This document shows positions 1 through 12,213 of a stretch of 64,000 bases of DNA, piece by piece. Below the pieces are notes generated by a model. The model did not search any database. It saw only the letters and a program-made list of their open reading frames with translations, and was not told where the DNA came from. The position numbers and the translations under genes were made by a program. Source of the DNA: Neopestalotiopsis rosae (lineage: Eukaryota; Ascomycota; Sordariomycetes; Amphisphaeriales; Sporocadaceae); NCBI GenBank assembly GCA_023078685.1, contig JALGAS010000001.1:4836001-4900000 (forward strand), in the 5' to 3' direction. Position 1 is the stretch's first letter; every line of letters begins with the position of its first letter.

Positions 1-1592
1 GGTCGACAAGCCGCTTTCTGCCTGACTGTCGCTTGCTGTGACAGGCCAAAGTCCGTCACGACCCGTTTGTGGGAGGAACCTTGGACTTTTGGGTTAAATA
101 GAGCCCCATGGTCAATGGTAATTATGCACACCTTATTCCATTTGTTTTGAGTCTCTTGTGAGGACGTAACCGCACGCAATGATCCCCAGCAGTGCTACAG
201 TTGATGCAAGGCGTTTCGCGATCGCATTTAATCTGTGTAAAGACGTACGTTACTTGGCCGACTCCTAATTTGTCTTGTCTTTGAGGCCTTACCTTTTTGG
301 AAAAGCATGGGTCGCACTGAAAGTATTGTCAACAATGCGTCATAGTAGAGATATGCTGGTCTAGGGAACCCACTGCACGGTCCCTATGGCTAGACGCCAA
401 TGGTTGACGGGGTTGGTCAGCAGCCATCAATCAGTACCTAGATAGGCTCTTTAATGATTGTACTCAAGGAGATGAATTCGTAATGCAAATCGTCTAGCAA
501 GTCCCTGTACTTATCGGGGTTCAAAGCGGGAAGAAAAGCCCAATCTTGCGGCAAGTGGAAACACTCGCCCACTTATGTCTTCATTAAAAGTTTGACACAT
601 CAAGTGGGTTCTTCAGCGGTGTTCTATTGGTCTGCCACATGAAACCTAGATGTTAGTTCGCATTGCAACCCCCTGCGACACCGAATGGGCTAGCAACGAA
701 ATCATCCCTTTGAAGCCAAGCGTGCATTTACCATATACTCTCCCATGCAGTCTGTTCTGCTCAGGCTTGTGTGAAAATTTGAACGATATGATTTTTCAAG
801 GCGAAACAAGGCCCCTTTTCTTTAATCTTTTTTTTTTTTTTTCAAGGTTGGTAGTCAAAAAGGCTGTAATTTAGATGCCATTGTTATGGCAGTAGTTATG
901 ACGAACGGCTTCGTCATCGGCTCTACTATTAATTCGGTTACGAAGTCACATAAAGACGTGGTAATTCCCGTCCCTGCAGCTCTATGCAATGTTCCATCAC
1001 GTCGCAGCCAGGCCTGTCATTAGGAAAACATAATACACCAAGCATACAGATCAGCTAGGATATAACTACTCCTGTGCGTGGAAATTAATGGGGGCTTAGT
1101 AATGCTCTCACCTGAGCCAATAACGAAGGGGAATAAGTGATCGTAAACGCAACGAAAGTAGATTGAGTAGATCCTGTAGAGCTACAAAAGAGAAGCGCTG
1201 AAGAGCTATCTAATATACCCAAGCAGGTGATCTGCGGTGGGTCATACTACGTCACGTAACAAATGCCTAGTGTTAGTCTCTTAGCGTGCAAGATTTCAGG
1301 TGTATTTGGGCCAATTCCAAGCTTTGAGCGGTGGTTTGCCGGAGTTTGCCAAGGCCGTCTGCGGAGTTACGGTAATATAAACAATCCGACACAAGCATTT
1401 ATCAATTCGCCGACTTCCCTAGTCAATCGCCAATGAGTCAAGCAATGGTCTCATACTTCATCCTTGTCGTTGCCTTTTCTTTCTCCGTTTTCATGCTGAA
1501 CCCATAAGCAAGCCGCGATTTACTGCATTTTGACAAAGCATTACTTCCCTATAACCAAAACATAATTACTCGTTAAGAAAAGGGTCGGCATA
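1..1592. other. Gene-poor left edge
   Basis: No convincing gene is seen on either strand. The longest open frames are short and lack splice partners or recognisable motifs. A T-run lies near 827-842. The only notable content is the left copy of a 152-bp direct repeat (listed separately). The stretch is compatible with decayed intergenic DNA. Confidence 0.6.
1106..1257 (+). repeat. 152-bp direct repeat, left copy
   Basis: This stretch aligns without gaps to 44485-44636 in the same orientation. I count eight mismatches, so about 95% identity. Read on the minus strand, the right copy is an open frame ending in CAG followed by GTGAGA, which looks like an exon end with a splice donor. In this left copy the same frame carries a TAG in place of a TAT. 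It may be a duplicated exon relic or part of a degenerate mobile element; no terminal repeats are visible. Confidence 0.85.
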
Positions 1593-2030
1593 ATGATACC
1601 AATCAAGCAAGCCAGCAAAATCATCAATGCACCTACTGGCCGCATTTGGGCGATCATCGCCTCCTGGGGCTCTTAACAGTTCTGGTTCCCCGGTGTACGT
1701 GCTTCCAGCTTGGAGGGATTTGGTGTCGGCGCCATACGGAGTATGACCTTTGCGGAAGGAAATATGAGTGTCCGAGAAAGGCTTGATGTCGCCGATCCAA
1801 CCAATCACATTATTGAATACACGATTATGAGCGACGACCATAGGATGAAGAATCCTCGCGCCAGACTTAGTCTGGAGGAAGTTAATGGTGGGCTTCAAAC
1901 CCGGTTCACGTGGGCGGGATATTCAGACTCGGTGCATCCAGAGTTCAAGCCCACGCTTGAAGCAATGCTGGAGAATATGTACAAAGGGGCCATGGATTCT
2001 GTAGCTAGGGTTGCAGAAGAAAGCAAGTGA
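1593..2030 (+). pseudogene. SRPBCC (Bet v1/polyketide-cyclase fold) protein with an in-frame stop
   Basis: From ATG 1593 one frame runs to the stop at 2028-2030, interrupted only by TAA at 1674-1676. Translation on both sides of that stop matches the small START/SRPBCC family. The N-terminal strand has an INAP motif followed by WAIIASWG, then after the stop come FWFPGV and GVGAIRSMTF, and the C-terminal helix is present. Length (about 145 residues with the stop ignored) is normal for this ligand-binding fold. The homology is continuous across the stop and no intron could remove it, so it looks like a single nonsense change. If translation starts after the stop, only the last two thirds would be made. 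Function of the parent protein is unknown; relatives bind or cyclise small hydrophobic molecules. Confidence 0.6.
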
Positions 2031-2313
2031 TAGAATAGCTGAGCCAGCCGTATCATCACAATTAAAAGTAGGCAAGAATTAAGGATGAGTTTGTGTTTCT
2101 CGACAGCGACGCAACATGCACCTTTTGTTACTTCTTTGTCACATCGGTTGAATGATTATTCCACTTAAATAGGCCAACGGCGGATACGTTTACAATTACT
2201 GAACCTCTCCTGCATATTGATACAGGCGAGACTGATCCTAAAAAAACAATAAAGAATCAGAGGAAATGCCACATACATTATGATAACCTGGAGTCCAGTC
2301 AACTACTTCTAAC

Positions 2314-3159
2314 TCAGCTCATGAACATTCCCCCCGACACATTAATGCTGGCTCCGTTAATCCAACTGGATCGTTCTTCAGCCAAGAACGCAACGGCAAA
2401 TGCTATATCCTCAGGCAAGCCCAGCCAGCCCTCCACAGGTGTCATACTATCGAAGATCTGCGGCATAAATGGCGGAGCAGTACGTGCCAACTCTCGTAGA
2501 AACTGTGGCGTTTTGACGATCCCTGGCGAAACGGCATTGACAGTACACCCGTACTTGAGTGGCAGCTCTTTCGCGAAAATGCGCGTTAGTGTCGCCAACG
2601 CCCCTTTTGACGTGGCGTACGCAGCCTGAAACTCTTGTGGATTCGTATCAACGGCCGAAGTAATACAAATGATGCGTCCGCCTCCTCCCTCATTGAGTTT
2701 GGGTAGGTGTGGAAGGGCGGCTTGGGTGACCAGCAGCGGTCCGCGCACGTTAGTGTTCATCGTCTTCTCGAACAGCTCAGCAGTGGTGTTCTCCACCGAT
2801 GCGAGCTCAGCTAGAGCCGCATTGTGCACTAGGATATCGATCTTCCCGAATTCATCAACTGCGGCCTGCACCAGCTTGGACGCTCCCTCGGACGTTGATA
2901 CGTCTGCCTCGACAGCAATCCACTCTGATTTCAAGGTACTTCCCGTCTCGTCCGCAGCGCCTTTCAGTGACAAGAACGGATAATTGAGGACCACGCTAGC
3001 CCCTCGAATGGATAACTCGCGTGCGATTGCGGCTCCGATTCCAGAGCATGAGCCCGTGACCAATGCTACCTTACCCGCCAGTGCATTCGGGGACGCATCA
3101 CGCGGTTCGTTGGAACGCTTCCTGCTGGCTAGTTGTTCCATGGCAGCTGGCAAGGTCAA
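2314..3159 (-). CDS. Short-chain dehydrogenase/reductase (SDR)
   Basis: Single-exon gene of 281 residues, a normal length for a classical SDR. The Rossmann cofactor motif TGSCSGIG is at about residues 35-42, followed by the strand-4 HNAA motif, a catalytic Ser in ITSAVD, and the active-site YATSK (Tyr-x3-Lys) near residue 183. The C-terminus ends in the usual INGASINVSGG strand. Such enzymes oxidise or reduce an alcohol/carbonyl with NAD(P)(H); the substrate is not predictable. The start at 3159 gives an extra 25 residues before the fold, and Met7 is a possible alternative. It converges on the broken SRPBCC gene at 1593-2030 and is divergent from the beta-lactamase-like gene. Confidence 0.9.
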   Translation of the reverse strand: MTLPAAMEQLASRKRSNEPRDASPNALAGKVALVTGSCSGIGAAIARELSIRGASVVLNYPFLSLKGAADETGSTLKSEWIAVEADVSTSEGASKLVQAAVDEFGKIDILVHNAALAELASVENTTAELFEKTMNTNVRGPLLVTQAALPHLPKLNEGGGGRIICITSAVDTNPQEFQAAYATSKGALATLTRIFAKELPLKYGCTVNAVSPGIVKTPQFLRELARTAPPFMPQIFDSMTPVEGWLGLPEDIAFAVAFLAEERSSWINGASINVSGGMFMS

Positions 3160-3550
3160 AATGTTTCTTGGTGGGTAAAGAATGGGTTCAATGTGAGGGC
3201 TGGGTTTCTGAAGAGCCGTGAAGGATAGGAATCTGGTTGAAGACCATACTAGGCTCCTACATAGTGAATAAACACTGATCTAAGGTTAGCCAACTGCCGG
3301 GCTGTGTGGAGGTGTGGAGAATGGAGGCGCCGGAAATCGGTTTTTACAAGGGTTCGGAAATCGGAACTTGGTTTAGTATGCTTGAATTTCCGGTGAGCCC
3401 CGGCCACACGCCCCATTTCAAACATCACAAATTTCGGTACGTCTATGAGTCTGTCAGTCTAATTTTGGATAGATAACCCTTGAGTTTGGGCGTCAGAAAT
3501 TGTCTAACCCGATACCCCAACTTCATCTTTAGTGTCACAGTCCACGGACA
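3160..3550. other. Divergent promoter region
   Basis: This 391-bp gap separates the SDR (minus) from the beta-lactamase-like gene (plus), so it should hold both promoters. I see no open frame and no clear repeated element in it. Confidence 0.5.
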
Positions 3551-4846
3551 ATGGCGGCTTCCAAATCTTTCGACGAGCTCATTGCAGAGCAAATAAGTCC
3601 GCAGGCCGATGGAATTCCCTCAGTCACATTACTAGCCACGCGGAAATCTGGTATGCTAAATTAACCCCATCCCAGGGTCTTTGGAACTTACGTTATCAGG
3701 TACACCGTACATCTACAAAACTGCGGGTGTACAGTCGACCCTTTCCAATGAGCCGGTCAACCCTGATAGCGCTTGGTGGATGTACTCGATCACGAAGACA
3801 CTCACTGCCATTTCGGCTTTGCAATGTGTTGAGCGCGGTCTCATCACGCTAGATGACGAGGAGATTGTCCATGAACTGATACCAGAACTGTCGGAGCTGA
3901 GCATCATCTCGCTCGACCAAGACCAGAATATGACTTTCACTCGGCCTACCCGAAAGATAACTTTGCGCCACTTACTAAGCCATACATCAGGCGTTGGCAT
4001 GGATATGTTTGACCCTCGTCTCAAAACATGGAGAATCATGCGCGGCGAGAAGCCGAGCGCCCTTTGTGGCAAGTCCTTGCAGGCTTACGCAGCACCTCTT
4101 GTGTTTGAACCCGGGCTGGGGTGGGCATATGGTGGCAGCGCTGAGTTTGCAGGGATCCTTGTCGAGCGGCTCAGTGGTATGAAACTAGGTGCATATATGA
4201 AAGAAAACATATTTAACCCCCTAGGGATGGAAAGCTCGACATTTCATCCTGATCTTGAGCCAGAAATACAACAGCGATTGGTGGAGGTTAGCACCAGAAT
4301 CTCCGATGGCTCTCTTGTGCCCGGTCTTCCACTATTCCCTCTTGTTACTGAGGATGATAGTGGTGCAATGGGTTTGGTGTCAACACTATCAGACATGACA
4401 AAGCTCACTACGGACCTGCTGCAGGACACGCCCAAAGTCCTGACCCAGGCCTCTATCGAGGAGCTCTGTCGATCACAGTTTGAGCCAAAATCTCCCCCCG
4501 CAGCCGATTTAGAACGCGCTTATGTATGTTGGAACACCTGTTTCCCGGAAGCAGAACCTTACTAATTCTTTCACCCAACCAGATGATGTACGGTAGGCTC
4601 ATTGGGGAGCCATATGACGCTGAAAAGGTAGGACATGGACTTGGGGCGTTCCTGATCAAGAAAGATACGAACGTCTTTCCGGGTGGCACTCTGACCATGA
4701 CTGGGCTTCCGAATCTCGTTTGGTTCATTAATCGGGAGAGGGGCATCGGAGGTCTTTATGCTAGTGCCGTACTGCCACCAGATGATGCAAAAAGCGGCGA
4801 AATTATTCAGGCTTTTATAAGAGAGGCGTTTAGTCGTGCTCTTTGA
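3551..4846 (+). CDS. Class C beta-lactamase-like serine hydrolase/transesterase
   Basis: Three exons: 3551-3650, 3700-4523 and 4583-4846, giving 395 residues. Both introns (49 and 59 nt) have GT-AG ends, and the second has a CTAAT branch-like site. The protein has the serine-protease-like beta-lactamase signature SITK (Ser63-x2-Lys66). The second motif is Tyr-Gly-Gly near residue 177, in place of the bacterial YxN, and HTSG lies near residue 128. Length fits fungal members of the AmpC/esterase EstB/LovD superfamily, which hydrolyse or transfer acyl groups; true antibiotic resistance is not implied. Without the first exon the fold would lack its first strand, which supports ATG 3551. No signal peptide is seen, so it is probably cytosolic. 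Confidence 0.85.
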
Positions 4847-6149
4847 GTGTTGGCAGTAGTTAATCTCCCAGTAATATAACTGTACATAGTTCATCTGTAT
4901 CACTTAGTTGTAGTTGATGACCCTAACTTCAAGTTCAAACAATGGCTGGATTATCTTCTTCTACTCTATTTGCATTCCCAGCGTAGGTAAAAGCGCCGAT
5001 CCCTAAGTACTAACAAGGCGGATATATAGCTGACATTCTTCCAAGGAATTCGACAACTGAACAAATTGTGTAACAGTTTGGAAGATACTGCGAATTATGA
5101 TTACACGTTTGGATGTTCTAAGTAATGTAGTTTACAAGCCACGTCGCATCTGGAACAACCTTCCATTAGACTAATATTATCAAAAGTAGTTGAAGATGCC
5201 TTGCTGCTTCCGATACGTTAAAGTGCACTCCACACAGAACATAGTCGGCGATCCTGATAGATCTAACTAGTGTGCCTATCTTATACAGACCCTAGGAGCT
5301 TTCATCTTCATCGAATAGTCAATGTTCCCGGGCATGAGGAGATCATTCATATGGCACTCACTCGAATGCCGGCCAATGCTACCTTTTTTATAACGAAGAA
5401 AAGTATTCCAACAGTGCATGTCAGCCCGCTAGATAGCTTCATCCCTCGCAAGCCGCAATGGGCAACGCCAGCGAAAGCTCCGCGAACATCTTCAATAATG
5501 AACGACGAAGCCAAGGATACGTCGGATGAAGCAGTGTGCAAAAGTAAACTCAGAAATGAAATTGTGACTAGCTTGGGCAGGACAAATGCAGAATACCGGA
5601 GGGAGTTTGCAATTATTTTGGGGAAGGAACTAAGATATTTCTATGCGGAAAGGCCACCGATTGCAACAGCGTGAGTGTCCTCTCAAGGTTGAAGCCAATG
5701 AGAATTACTTCTGGGCGGGGTCGATCTGAAATTCCGGACTGGAACGTTTCACTTTCTCGAGTTCCGAAAACCCAAGAAGGGTCCCATCCATGAGTTTGAT
5801 ATCAAGCCAATCTGGATTACGTAACGATTTCCGGGGCCTTGTCCGACAGGAACTCGGACAAAACTAGCCTGTCTGTCTCAAATTTCCGGGCTCCTTAGCG
5901 TAAGGCTAAAGAGCATTTCTCCACATGGTTTCAGATATCGAATTGGAAGTCTCTGTGCTGCATTCGACAAATGCAAATAGTAGAAGTCGAAATAGGAGCA
6001 TATGCATCTGTTTTTATTTGAATTGTCTAACACTCGACTTTGCTTGCATTGAGCGCTAGAGTTATGCCTGCTGACTTCTGACAGGATCTCTTGGTGTTTT
6101 CTCTTCCTTTTTGGGTTTTTCTTCTTCCTCGTTTTCGACCACACCAGCC
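4847..6149. other. Intergenic stretch with one unrecognised open frame
   Basis: An open frame of 134 codons at 5270-5674 (plus) has no family signature, signal peptide or membrane segment that I recognise, and could be chance or an exon relic. A TTTCTC/CTTTTT pyrimidine-rich stretch just before 6150 is a likely part of the P450 promoter or leader. Nothing else is supported. Confidence 0.45.
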
Positions 6150-8017
6150 ATGTCGGTAGTTTTCTCGGTGGTCATTTCCACCGCCATCCTATTGGTATTG
6201 TCCTCGTATATGCGCTTCAGGACTACAACTGGGCTATTGCACGGGTTTGACGTCAAAAATGCGGCAAAGCGCCGGCAACAATACACAAATAATGCTCGGT
6301 CCCTACTCACGTCAGGGTATCTAAAGGTCGGACCCACCCAAAACGCAGTTCGTGAACGACCGCTGATCCATCTTGCAGTTCAAAGATCAAATATTCGGTG
6401 TTGATACTCATCAAGGTATATTGGGCTCACGTAACGAATATAATTATATAGAGCTAACGATTACGAAGGCATAAAATGGATCCTGCCACCAAGATTGATT
6501 GAGGAGATCTCTAATCACCCCAACATGAGCTTTCAATCTTCGCTTGATGAAGTAAGTACATACACCACATTGGCCCTTGTAGCTCTACTAAACATACCGA
6601 CGTTCCTAGGACTTATTAATCGACTACACTATGATGGGAGGAGTCAAGTCAGAAGCTCTGAGCTTCTTTAAGAAGAACGTTATTACGAACTTGGGTAATT
6701 ATGATTTGAAACATACCTGTTCTTTATTGTCTTGCTCATAGTAGCCAGGTCAATTCATTCCTGAATTTCAGGATCTGATCGAGGAGTATCTTCATGAAAT
6801 GATGGGTGATCCAAAAGGTATGTTTGAACCAGATATCGGACTCTTCGAGGATCATTGAATGTAACAATTCATACAGATTGGAGCCCAACCAATATGTATC
6901 CAATCATGCTCCGGATCCTCGGGATCCTGACTGCGCGGGTCATGATGGGTAGCTCTGCACCTCACGACAAGCATTGGGTCACACTGACGACAGATTATGT
7001 CTTGTCTGGAATTAAGTATGCACACGAACTCAAAAGATGGCCAGCCTTCTTGAGGCCTCTGGTGTATCGTTTCATGCCGAGCTACCCAATCGTTCAAAAG
7101 CAGCTCGATGGGGGCCGTAAAATAATTGCTCAGGCCGTGAAAGAGGCGAAGGAGCAAGATTCGGAAGGACTGCCTCCACCCAAGCCCCCACATGTGATGT
7201 GGGAGTTTTCTAGAGAACCACAAGCTTCAACCCAAAAGGATATCGACCGCTATCTGCGGGAACAGATGAATCTTGCCGTAGGAGGTATACATACGACTTC
7301 GAGTGTGGCAACACAGACAGTCTTCCAATTGGTGGCACACCCAGAATTCATCCCGATATTGCGTAGAGAAGTGGTCGAGGCGGCGGAAAGATGTGGTGGA
7401 AAGCTCGACAAAGCAGCGCTCTGGAGCATGTCCAGGCTGGACAGCTTTATCCGCGAGACCCATCGCCTAGCATCCCCAAATCTAAGTGAGTTCCACATCC
7501 GAAATTGTAACCATTCCGGGCGGTAAACTGATAAGCGGGCAGCGACTCTTCAACGACGTGTCCTTGTTGGCACCACATTATCCGATGGCACCTTTCTGCC
7601 CAAAGGATCCAAACTGGAATTTGCCACACACGCTATCCACCGGGATGAAGCTTACTTTCAGAACGGCGAAAGCTTCGATGGATTGCGCTTCTTTCGTATG
7701 AGGCAGGACGACCCCGGCGCCAAGCAGCATTATGTCACAGCAAAGAACGATTACCTGGGTTGGGGGATAGGGCAGTCTGCCTGCCCGGGACGATTCTTGG
7801 CCGACGTTGAGATCAAGCTTCTTATTGCTTACATTCTTCTGCACTACGACCTCAAAGCACCTGAGAACAATGCACAACGCAGGCACATCGAGTTTGAGAA
7901 TCAGGTGAGTCGTGGATTGAACAGCTCGCGGTGGAAGCTTTTTTGATTTTTCTAAACTCTATCTAGGTTTTCCCTGATCCCATCACACCCATTCTGATCA
8001 AATGTTTCGAAGAGTGA
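6150..8017 (+). CDS. Cytochrome P450 monooxygenase (CYP503-like type)
   Basis: Eight exons join in frame: 6150-6326, 6379-6415, 6454-6551, 6610-6694, 6749-6817, 6877-7485, 7543-7904, 7967-8017, giving 495 residues. An N-terminal hydrophobic segment (residues 1-20) would anchor it in the ER. The I-helix motif GGIHTTS (about 291-297), the K-helix ExxR (ETHR, about 349-352) and the haem loop GWGIGQSACPGRF with the axial Cys near 439 are all present. The normally conserved Phe of the haem loop is Trp here. The IHTTS form is common in fungal P450s that oxidise terpenoids and related lipids. The weakest junction is intron 1 (donor AAG/GTCGGA). Intron 2, only 38 nt, was placed by frame. No synthase neighbours it, so the substrate is open. 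Confidence 0.88.
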
Positions 8018-8183
8018 CCTGAGAAATTATGGTATTGTTTAATGTCCATGGAATTATTGGTGAGCTTTTGGGGGGTGGGGGGGGAAGGCATATATCAGGC
8101 GTGGCACTACGTGCGAGAATTTAGGCTCAACCGCCTTGGCAGCCCGGTCCAAAAAAACTACTGCCCATCTATACGCAGATTTG

Positions 8184-10733
8184 TCAGTACGTCGTAGGGT
8201 ATAGATAGATAGTTACACTGGAGCTTACCCCAGTGCAGCCAGCACTACATAATGCTATACCGCCCGATCCGCATCCAAGCGAACCACCGCACGTTCCAAC
8301 AGCACAGGCGCCTGCTTGGCCGTGACTAGTGTGAATCGTACCAGGATGACTCGCGTATATGTCGTCTGTGAATGTTGCAGCTGCCTCTGATGACCATGGA
8401 CCGGGGAGTTCAACTCTCTTGCCCCAGTGCATACAGTAGTCCCCTCCACGTGAACCAATCTGATGTGGGCGACTAACGTTGGGGGCGGCAGAAGAAGATG
8501 CGGTTCGCTTGATGGCTTGTTTCGTCATTTTCTCGTACACTTCATCCAGGTCATTGTGGAAAAGCATGCGACGGGTTCTATTCTGGGAGCTTCGTTCATC
8601 CACGGTTCGGACCGCATGGTGTGATGATATATGTCCACCAGCGTCTTGACCAGAACTGAATGTCTCAATAGCTTAATGAAGACTGTCAGTATGGATGGAA
8701 GATGCATGAGACTTATACAAGTAAAAATACTCACAGTTCCCTTGTTTTCTACCAAAAAGCCGCTTCATCTTGAACTTCGACGTTTGCTTGTATCGTAGAC
8801 CTAGTCCATGGCAGGTGAGCACATGTGCACTTGAAGACTGACTAGTACGTATTTAGGTTTCATACTTTCACAAAACCAACAAGAACATTCAGAGTATGTT
8901 TCGCCATACTTTTCTTGATATACTTTGCTCATCCAGTCAAACGAAATGGCAAGCTTGTCCTCGTTGATCTTATCGTTGTGGTCGGTGAAAACTCCAGTTT
9001 TCCCCACAGCGTACCTGAAGTATGACTGTGGGCTCAATTGGTGAGTGTGCCACGCCAGGTCTACGTCGAGCGTAGGCGTGACAACCTGGTTCGGATGAGT
9101 AGATGCAATGTCGAAGAATCTTTCGTACTTTTTAATGGCTTTTTCCATTGTGAACTCGGCAGCGGGGCTGTGAAGCCAATCGATCTGGGATATTAATTTG
9201 TGTCAAAGAAACATGTGAGGCACATTACTCAACTTGAACATTTTCGAGACAAAGACTCCTTGGCGTAAGACGGCACTGCGAAGATCCAAGGCAAATATGG
9301 AGTAATTCTCCCAGTATCGTGACATCATTGCCCTTGTTTGCATCCGAGCACTACGGGATAACCTGTGCGGTGCCAACGTGCCGAAGACGCCTTCCGTACC
9401 TTTGTCAACCTTCTTCAGCCGATCGCTGCTGTGTCGGTACTGCGTATGGGCTGTCACTTCTTGTATCTTGTCTCTGACCACCATCATGGTCGGCTTAATG
9501 GGAGAGTCCATCAAATTTGATATCTCGACCAAGATACCCCTTCGAACGAGGCGATTGGGAAATAGCTGATCGCTTTCCTCAACTTGTCGACGTGCGAGGC
9601 CGCTCCCATCCAAGATGGTTCCAGGCATAGGCCAGCTATTTCGAACCAGGTTTCCCGCGTCCTCTTTGAACTTACGAACTCGTAGTAGGTCTTCGTCAAT
9701 AACAGTATGGCACTTGTTGCATGCCACTCGAAAATCCCCGTCGCCGTAGCCTCGACCAGAAAGATCAAGGTTTCTGCAGCTACACGTTAGCTCTTATTCA
9801 CCTAACGCTTACATATGAACTCACTGCCTTTCATTCACGTCTTGAGGCTGAATGCAAGTTGTCCAGGCGACCTGCAAGCCCTCTGAACATGATGGACATT
9901 CAACTCGTTTAGTCTCGCTGTCTTGTTGATTGATCCATGGCCTCCCGGTCCTTTCAGTCCATCGCTCCTCACATTCAAGAGTTACATTGTACTCGAATGT
10001 TACATTGTTTATGGCCTGATTGATCAGAGCCCATGGGATTCCTGCTCTCCAGAACGTCCCATGTCCGTATCTCAGACAGTCCTATAAGTTCGTTAGCCTC
10101 TTTCCCTTATTTGCCAATGTCGCTTCCTGTAACCACAGGTATGTTTTACTGACCTCAAGGAATAGTCGAGGATTGAGCATATGGGCATGCCATACGATCA
10201 ACACATCTTAAATGGGTTAGTCATATGATATTAGAGGTATGACAGTGTCCGACAAGAGCAGGGACTCACCGATGGGAGGAATCATTTCTGCATTCCATTC
10301 GATGGCGTCACTTGACATAGTGAAGTCTTCATATTTGGTTGCCTCATTAGTCTCCGTTCCCAGGATGTCGAGCTCTGGCAACGTATATCGCCCAACGCTT
10401 CTCGCGTCTTTTGGAAGATGCGCTATTGCCATGACCTGAATTCAATCCATCTCCTGTAGAATTTGTCCCCAATGGATCCCATATGCCCCAAAGACCATCT
10501 TGATGTCCTATTCTGTTTTTGTGAATCTCGATTGCATATAGAAGTTTGAGGTGAATGAGGCAAGTATTGGTTGCGGGGCGGGAGAGGCTATCAGACGACT
10601 CCAAATCAAGACCAGAAAAGTCGAAATGAAGCTGAGTACCTACCCTCTCACCTGAATGGGGCGCCTCTACTGCACCATACGCAGGAGGGATATCATCAGC
10701 ATGTGATTCGAGATCCGTTCTGAAAGACATCAT
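8184..10733 (-). pseudogene. Glycine-rich domain-containing (GRDP/DUF1399-like) protein, decaying
   Basis: From ATG 10733 the translation follows the fungal GRDP-like family across several exons. Recognisable segments are LHFDFSGLDLES, WGIWD, VWHAHMLNPR, DCLRYGHGTFW, GRGYGDGDF with CNKCHTVID, MMSRYWEN, TLDVDLAWHTHQLSP and CSCWFCE. A Cys/Gly-rich C-terminus follows, with the stop at 8184-8186. Two lesions are visible. After YVARA (about 10390) the frame runs into a stop, and the homology resumes in another frame with material missing, which suggests a frameshifting deletion. At 9232 the expected donor AAG/GTGAGT reads AAG/TTGAGT, so that intron has lost its GT. Other introns are normal, for example donor GTGAGT after EMIPPI. 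Molecular function of the family is not established. Confidence 0.7.
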
Positions 10734-11546
10734 GGAGTAGCCAAGAACTGTTGAAGTGTTGGGGGAAGCCGTGGAAGTGGGCGACAGGTGATGGTAATTA
10801 AATGCACGTGGAAGATGCGAGGGATGATCTGATATTGTGCACCGCCCGGTTGCCCCGATCCACACGCGTGATGTCAGCCACCCGCCAAAAGTCTTGCGGG
10901 GAGTGCAACCGTGACGGAGATCGGCCCGCCTTACCGATTTTCGACTTTTGAATGCCTTTGCAGGCTTCATGATGTCGGAAACAGACAACATAGATCATCT
11001 CAGCGTACCATTCGACCCTATAAAAAGCAAAAGAATTAGGGCGCTCTTTTGCAAGGTGCTTCATTTCCTTCATTTGGGTGATTACTCTTGATTCCTTCGA
11101 GTTCACTGAAAGATTTCATCCAGTCTCTTTTATTCAGTGGCTTTTGCGCCAGTCTTTTTTACAAACTGAAGCTATTCCATCTACCACTGTTTGGTGCTCA
11201 CTATTGACAACGTTCCGACCTCCGTGAAGATGATGCTTAAATGAAGGGCGCCCATTATATCGATGTATGTGTGAGTTTGTTATTGATATTACCACACGAA
11301 TAGATCATATGAGCATTTTCTTGACAATAATTCGCAGACAATTGTAGGACGTCCGTCTGGACCTAAGTGCTTGCCGAGTTCATCCATACGTGCATAGTTG
11401 CAAAAAGGGTTAGATCGCTCAAATAGTCACAACGGAAAAAGGCATGACATGCCTTTCAAAGAAGATCTGAAGCAACAAAAAAAAGTCTTAACATATGACA
11501 ACCTCTCTGACAATAAAAACGTGTCATGAATGCTAGGGGACCCCTA
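10734..11546. other. Intergenic, upstream of the GRDP-like gene
   Basis: A long minus-strand frame continues upstream of the chosen start (to about 10991), but its composition does not resemble the family and it is probably leader. No other gene, repeat or motif is supported. Confidence 0.5.
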
Positions 11547-12213
11547 TTAGTTTTGACCTCGAGTTATCGGCACCAAAACCCATAACTGATTGACATTGCC
11601 AGCAGCCGACTCAAACCCAAAAATCCTCGTACTTGAGAGAGAGGTATCAGCCAGAGGACAAATTCTCGAAGGCCAAAAGCTTACCCGTTAGCCATGCCTC
11701 CAAAGTAGAGATCCATGGATGTCCCTCCAGCTTTATTAACGAATCTTTATATCCCGAAACTTGTTTCAGTATTCACCATCTTTTATTTGATACCGTGTTC
11801 TTCGAATATGGGGGCTGTACTCACCGGAAATGTCTTGGAAGGTTGGGCACTATGTTCTCAAAGAGCTGCCATAGCTGCCGGTCGGTTTCGTAGGAAACAG
11901 AGCCGACGATGGGCGTCGCATCGTCGCTCGCACCGTTCTGGAGCGTGAGCGCAGTTCCGGATGCCAGGTTGATGAGTTTCCAGTATTTCCCCTTGTTCAC
12001 GAATCGCCAAATACGATTCTTTGCTCCTTCACTCCAGATCGGCGCCCATCCTTGCACAAGAACGTTGTTGCCTCCGCGGCCGGACTCCAAGTCGACCACA
12101 GTTGCGGACTTCAAATTGACTATCGAGTACAACCCACCATCCGTGGGCGGGGCGGCAGTCACGGCACCCAGAAGATTGGTGGCGAGGAAGAGTACTGTTG
12201 CCAAGTGCATCAT
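11547..12213 (-). CDS. Small secreted ricin-B-type (beta-trefoil) lectin
   Basis: Three exons on the minus strand: 11825-12213, 11685-11744 and 11547-11631, giving 177 residues. Residues 1-21 form a clear signal peptide ending at A-A-P. The rest is one beta-trefoil with the repeated QxW-type strand ends RIWRF, RQLWQLF and VNQLWVLV, plus the loop motif GGTSMDLYFGG in exon 2. Exon 2 was recognised only because it restores this repeat in frame. The family binds carbohydrate. There is no catalytic toxin chain, so nothing here suggests toxicity by itself. A TATAAAT lies about 100 bp upstream on the same strand (12315-12321). Likely a secreted sugar-binding protein for the wall or host surfaces. 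Confidence 0.8.

Noticed and set aside
3010..3035. CTCGCGTGCGA as another operator-like element
   Set aside because: It lies in SDR coding sequence, lacks the palindrome and matches the motif only in part.
6327..6609. Stops inside the early P450 region
   Set aside because: They fall in short introns; eight exons join to an uninterrupted 495-residue protein.
8071..8090. G-run and the T-run near 827 as special structures
   Set aside because: Simple homopolymer-rich tracts, common in intergenic DNA and without other support.
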